Shown here piece by piece: positions 60,619 to 61,448 of a DNA stretch of 61,448 nt. Origin of the DNA: Evansella tamaricis (GTDB taxonomy: Bacteria > Bacillota > Bacilli > Bacillales > Salisediminibacteriaceae); contig NZ_JAHQCS010000073.1 of assembly GCF_019042215.1 (NCBI RefSeq), positions 1-61,448 on the forward strand, written 5' to 3'. Below the pieces are notes generated by a model that saw only the letters and a list, made by a program, of their open reading frames with translations, was not told the DNA's origin and did no database searches. Made by a program: the position numbers and the translations under genes. How positions within the stretch are numbered: position 1 is the first letter of the stretch; each line of letters opens with the position of its first letter.

Positions 60619-60921
60619 TTAAAATGCAAGCATATCTCTGACTTTGGAACTCATTTTTTCTGGTGTCCAAGCGGGTTCCCAAACTAGTTCCACATCACAT
60701 TTTGTCACGTTAGGGTGATCTATTACAGCTGACCTTACCCCGTTAATCATTGTATCGTGTAGCGGACATCCTGGCGTTGTTAATGTCATGGTTATCTTTA
60801 CTTCTGTTTCAGCGATTGTAACATCATAAATCAACCCTAAATTTACCACGTCTACTCCTAACTCCGGATCAATTACCATCTCCAACTGTTTCATTAGCTC
60901 TTCTTTATTTATACTAGTCAT
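60619..60921 (-). CDS. MIP18/DUF59 family iron-sulfur assembly protein (SufT-like)
   Basis: A 100-residue cytoplasmic protein with the family signatures VIDPELGVDVVNLGLIYDV and TTPGCPLHDTM, whose cysteine is conserved in the PaaD/SufT group that helps mature iron-sulfur proteins. The end LVWEPAWTPEKMSSKVRDML is also typical. An AAGGAGG site precedes the ATG. It stands alone next to the molybdopterin operon, whose partner enzymes are iron-sulfur proteins. Confidence 0.95.
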   Translation of the reverse strand: MTSINKEELMKQLEMVIDPELGVDVVNLGLIYDVTIAETEVKITMTLTTPGCPLHDTMINGVRSAVIDHPNVTKCDVELVWEPAWTPEKMSSKVRDMLAF

Positions 60922-61051
60922 GAAAAAATCCTCCTTTAATTTTTAAAAAGGCTATGTTAAAGGCTAATGTTGATTTCTTAAAAGTATGATTTTTAGCGAA
61001 ATTTACGACTACTGTCTCTTCCTCTGCAAACAAATGCTCCGAGGCGTAACC

Positions 61052-61111
61052 GTCCATCGGGCAAAACGCCACGTCCTGTGGCATGCCCGATATTAGGACG
61101 TCCTGTCCGTC
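61052..61111 (-). repeat. 57-bp palindromic repeat, inverted single unit
   Basis: The reverse complement of the 51036 unit, preceded by three bases of a neighbour unit. Differs by an extra AA (CAAAACGCC) in the large loop region. It abuts the long GC-richer repeat that fills the window end. Confidence 0.9.
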
Positions 61112-61448
61112 GAGACAAATCGACGTATTTGCAGAGAAGTTGTGCTCTTTGCTCCTGCGGTTACTCGTCGCACAAGAGAATATTTGCTCCTGCGGTTACT
61201 CGTCGCACAAGAGAATCCTGCGGGAAAAGCGGGTTCAGGGGAGACTTCGCAAGGTGCGAAGCAACGAGCATTACTTCATGGAATAGCTACGAGTTGTCTC
61301 GACGGATGCAGCCTCAAAGCGTTACTGTCAGAGGAAGAGACACCTGCAGAGGTGGCTCCCGAACCGCCCGCGGCTAAGAAGACACTGCGAAGAATGAGCA
61401 GATGTCGCACTTGTGCCAGTGGTGAAAGGGAGTGAATTTCGCAAAAAT
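61112..61448. repeat. Long dispersed repeat at the right end, with a 35-bp internal duplication
   Basis: A GC-rich noncoding stretch containing two tandem 35-bp units at 61148 and 61183 (TTTGCTCCTGCGGTTACTCG and the following CGCACAAGAGAAT), then CCTGCGGGAAAAGCG, GGGGAGACTTCGCAAGGTGCGAAG and CCGAACCGCCCGCGG. This looks like the multi-copy 'GGGGAGACT...ACCGCCCGCGG' repeats of Bacillus genomes. The last 68 bases recur at window start. All frames through it are taken as spurious. The segment 60922-61051 shows nothing. Confidence 0.8.

Noticed and set aside
61078-61435. Several overlapping plus-strand frames at the right end
   Set aside because: They lie wholly in dispersed repeats and have mutually overlapping frames with no ribosome sites.
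1-61448. A 61-kb circular plasmid
   Set aside because: The matching ends allow it, but there is no replication, partition or mobilisation gene and the genes are chromosomal housekeeping; kept only as an open alternative.

Overview
This is an AT-rich stretch of low-GC Gram-positive chromosome, most likely from a Bacillaceae genus on the halo/alkali-tolerant side (Oceanobacillus/Virgibacillus-like relatives; inference). The evidence is the gene set: YvrJ/DUF2922/DUF1659 trio, CtaG and SCO for a caa3-type oxidase, YwqA-like SNF2 helicase, YitT, BsuPI-domain lipoprotein, DUF3813 with a YitU-like phosphatase, and a YjcZ-type sporulation peptide. GGAGG-type ribosome sites, frequent TTG/GTG starts, many lipoboxes and acidic linkers agree. 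No replication, phage or transposase gene is visible, so it reads as chromosome although its two ends are identical over 68 bases.

Layout. 1-10.5 kb: small-protein trio (-), pyrrolidone-carboxylate peptidase, a DUF2087 regulator, a class B penicillin-binding protein, a broken EAL gene, a PAP2 phosphatase, then a redoxin/CcdA pair diverging from a YtkA-like lipoprotein and a flavodoxin-fold oxidoreductase. 10.5-15.5 kb: EamA permease, B12-binding radical SAM protein, GNAT, a His/Pro/Met-rich coat-like protein and a lipoprotein. 15.6-23 kb: a possible metabolic module: KamA-family radical SAM mutase diverging from a class III aminotransferase and an RpiR regulator, followed by a TAXI-TRAP transporter. 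23.5-26 kb: MATE exporter and AraC regulator. 26.3-33.8 kb: a maltodextrin locus (binding protein, two permeases, GH31 glucosidase, LacI regulator) with three cre/operator-like boxes upstream. 33.9-42.5 kb: AI-2E-type permease, rhodanese, a 28-bp tandem repeat, YitT, BsuPI lipoprotein, a soluble PQQ-type dehydrogenase homologue and unknowns. 42.7-50.5 kb: SNF2 helicase with a YwqB-like partner, an unknown protein and an RND pump. 50.7-57.7 kb: YjcZ peptide, Nfu_N protein, hemerythrin, AzlCD, GNAT, DUF3813, HAD phosphatase, CtaG and SCO. 57.8-61 kb: moeA-mobB-moaE-moaD, a MIP18/DUF59 protein and a large dispersed repeat.

The least ordinary content is noncoding. At least three families of structured repeats are scattered here. 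One sits between stop codon and terminator of two transporter genes and rewrites the C terminus of the MATE protein. A second, MITE-like, is inserted inside a copy of the first. The third is a 57-bp palindromic unit at three loci. The KamA-like/aminotransferase/RpiR/TRAP group is the best candidate for an undescribed pathway, because the mutase appears to lack the two aspartates that recognise lysine.
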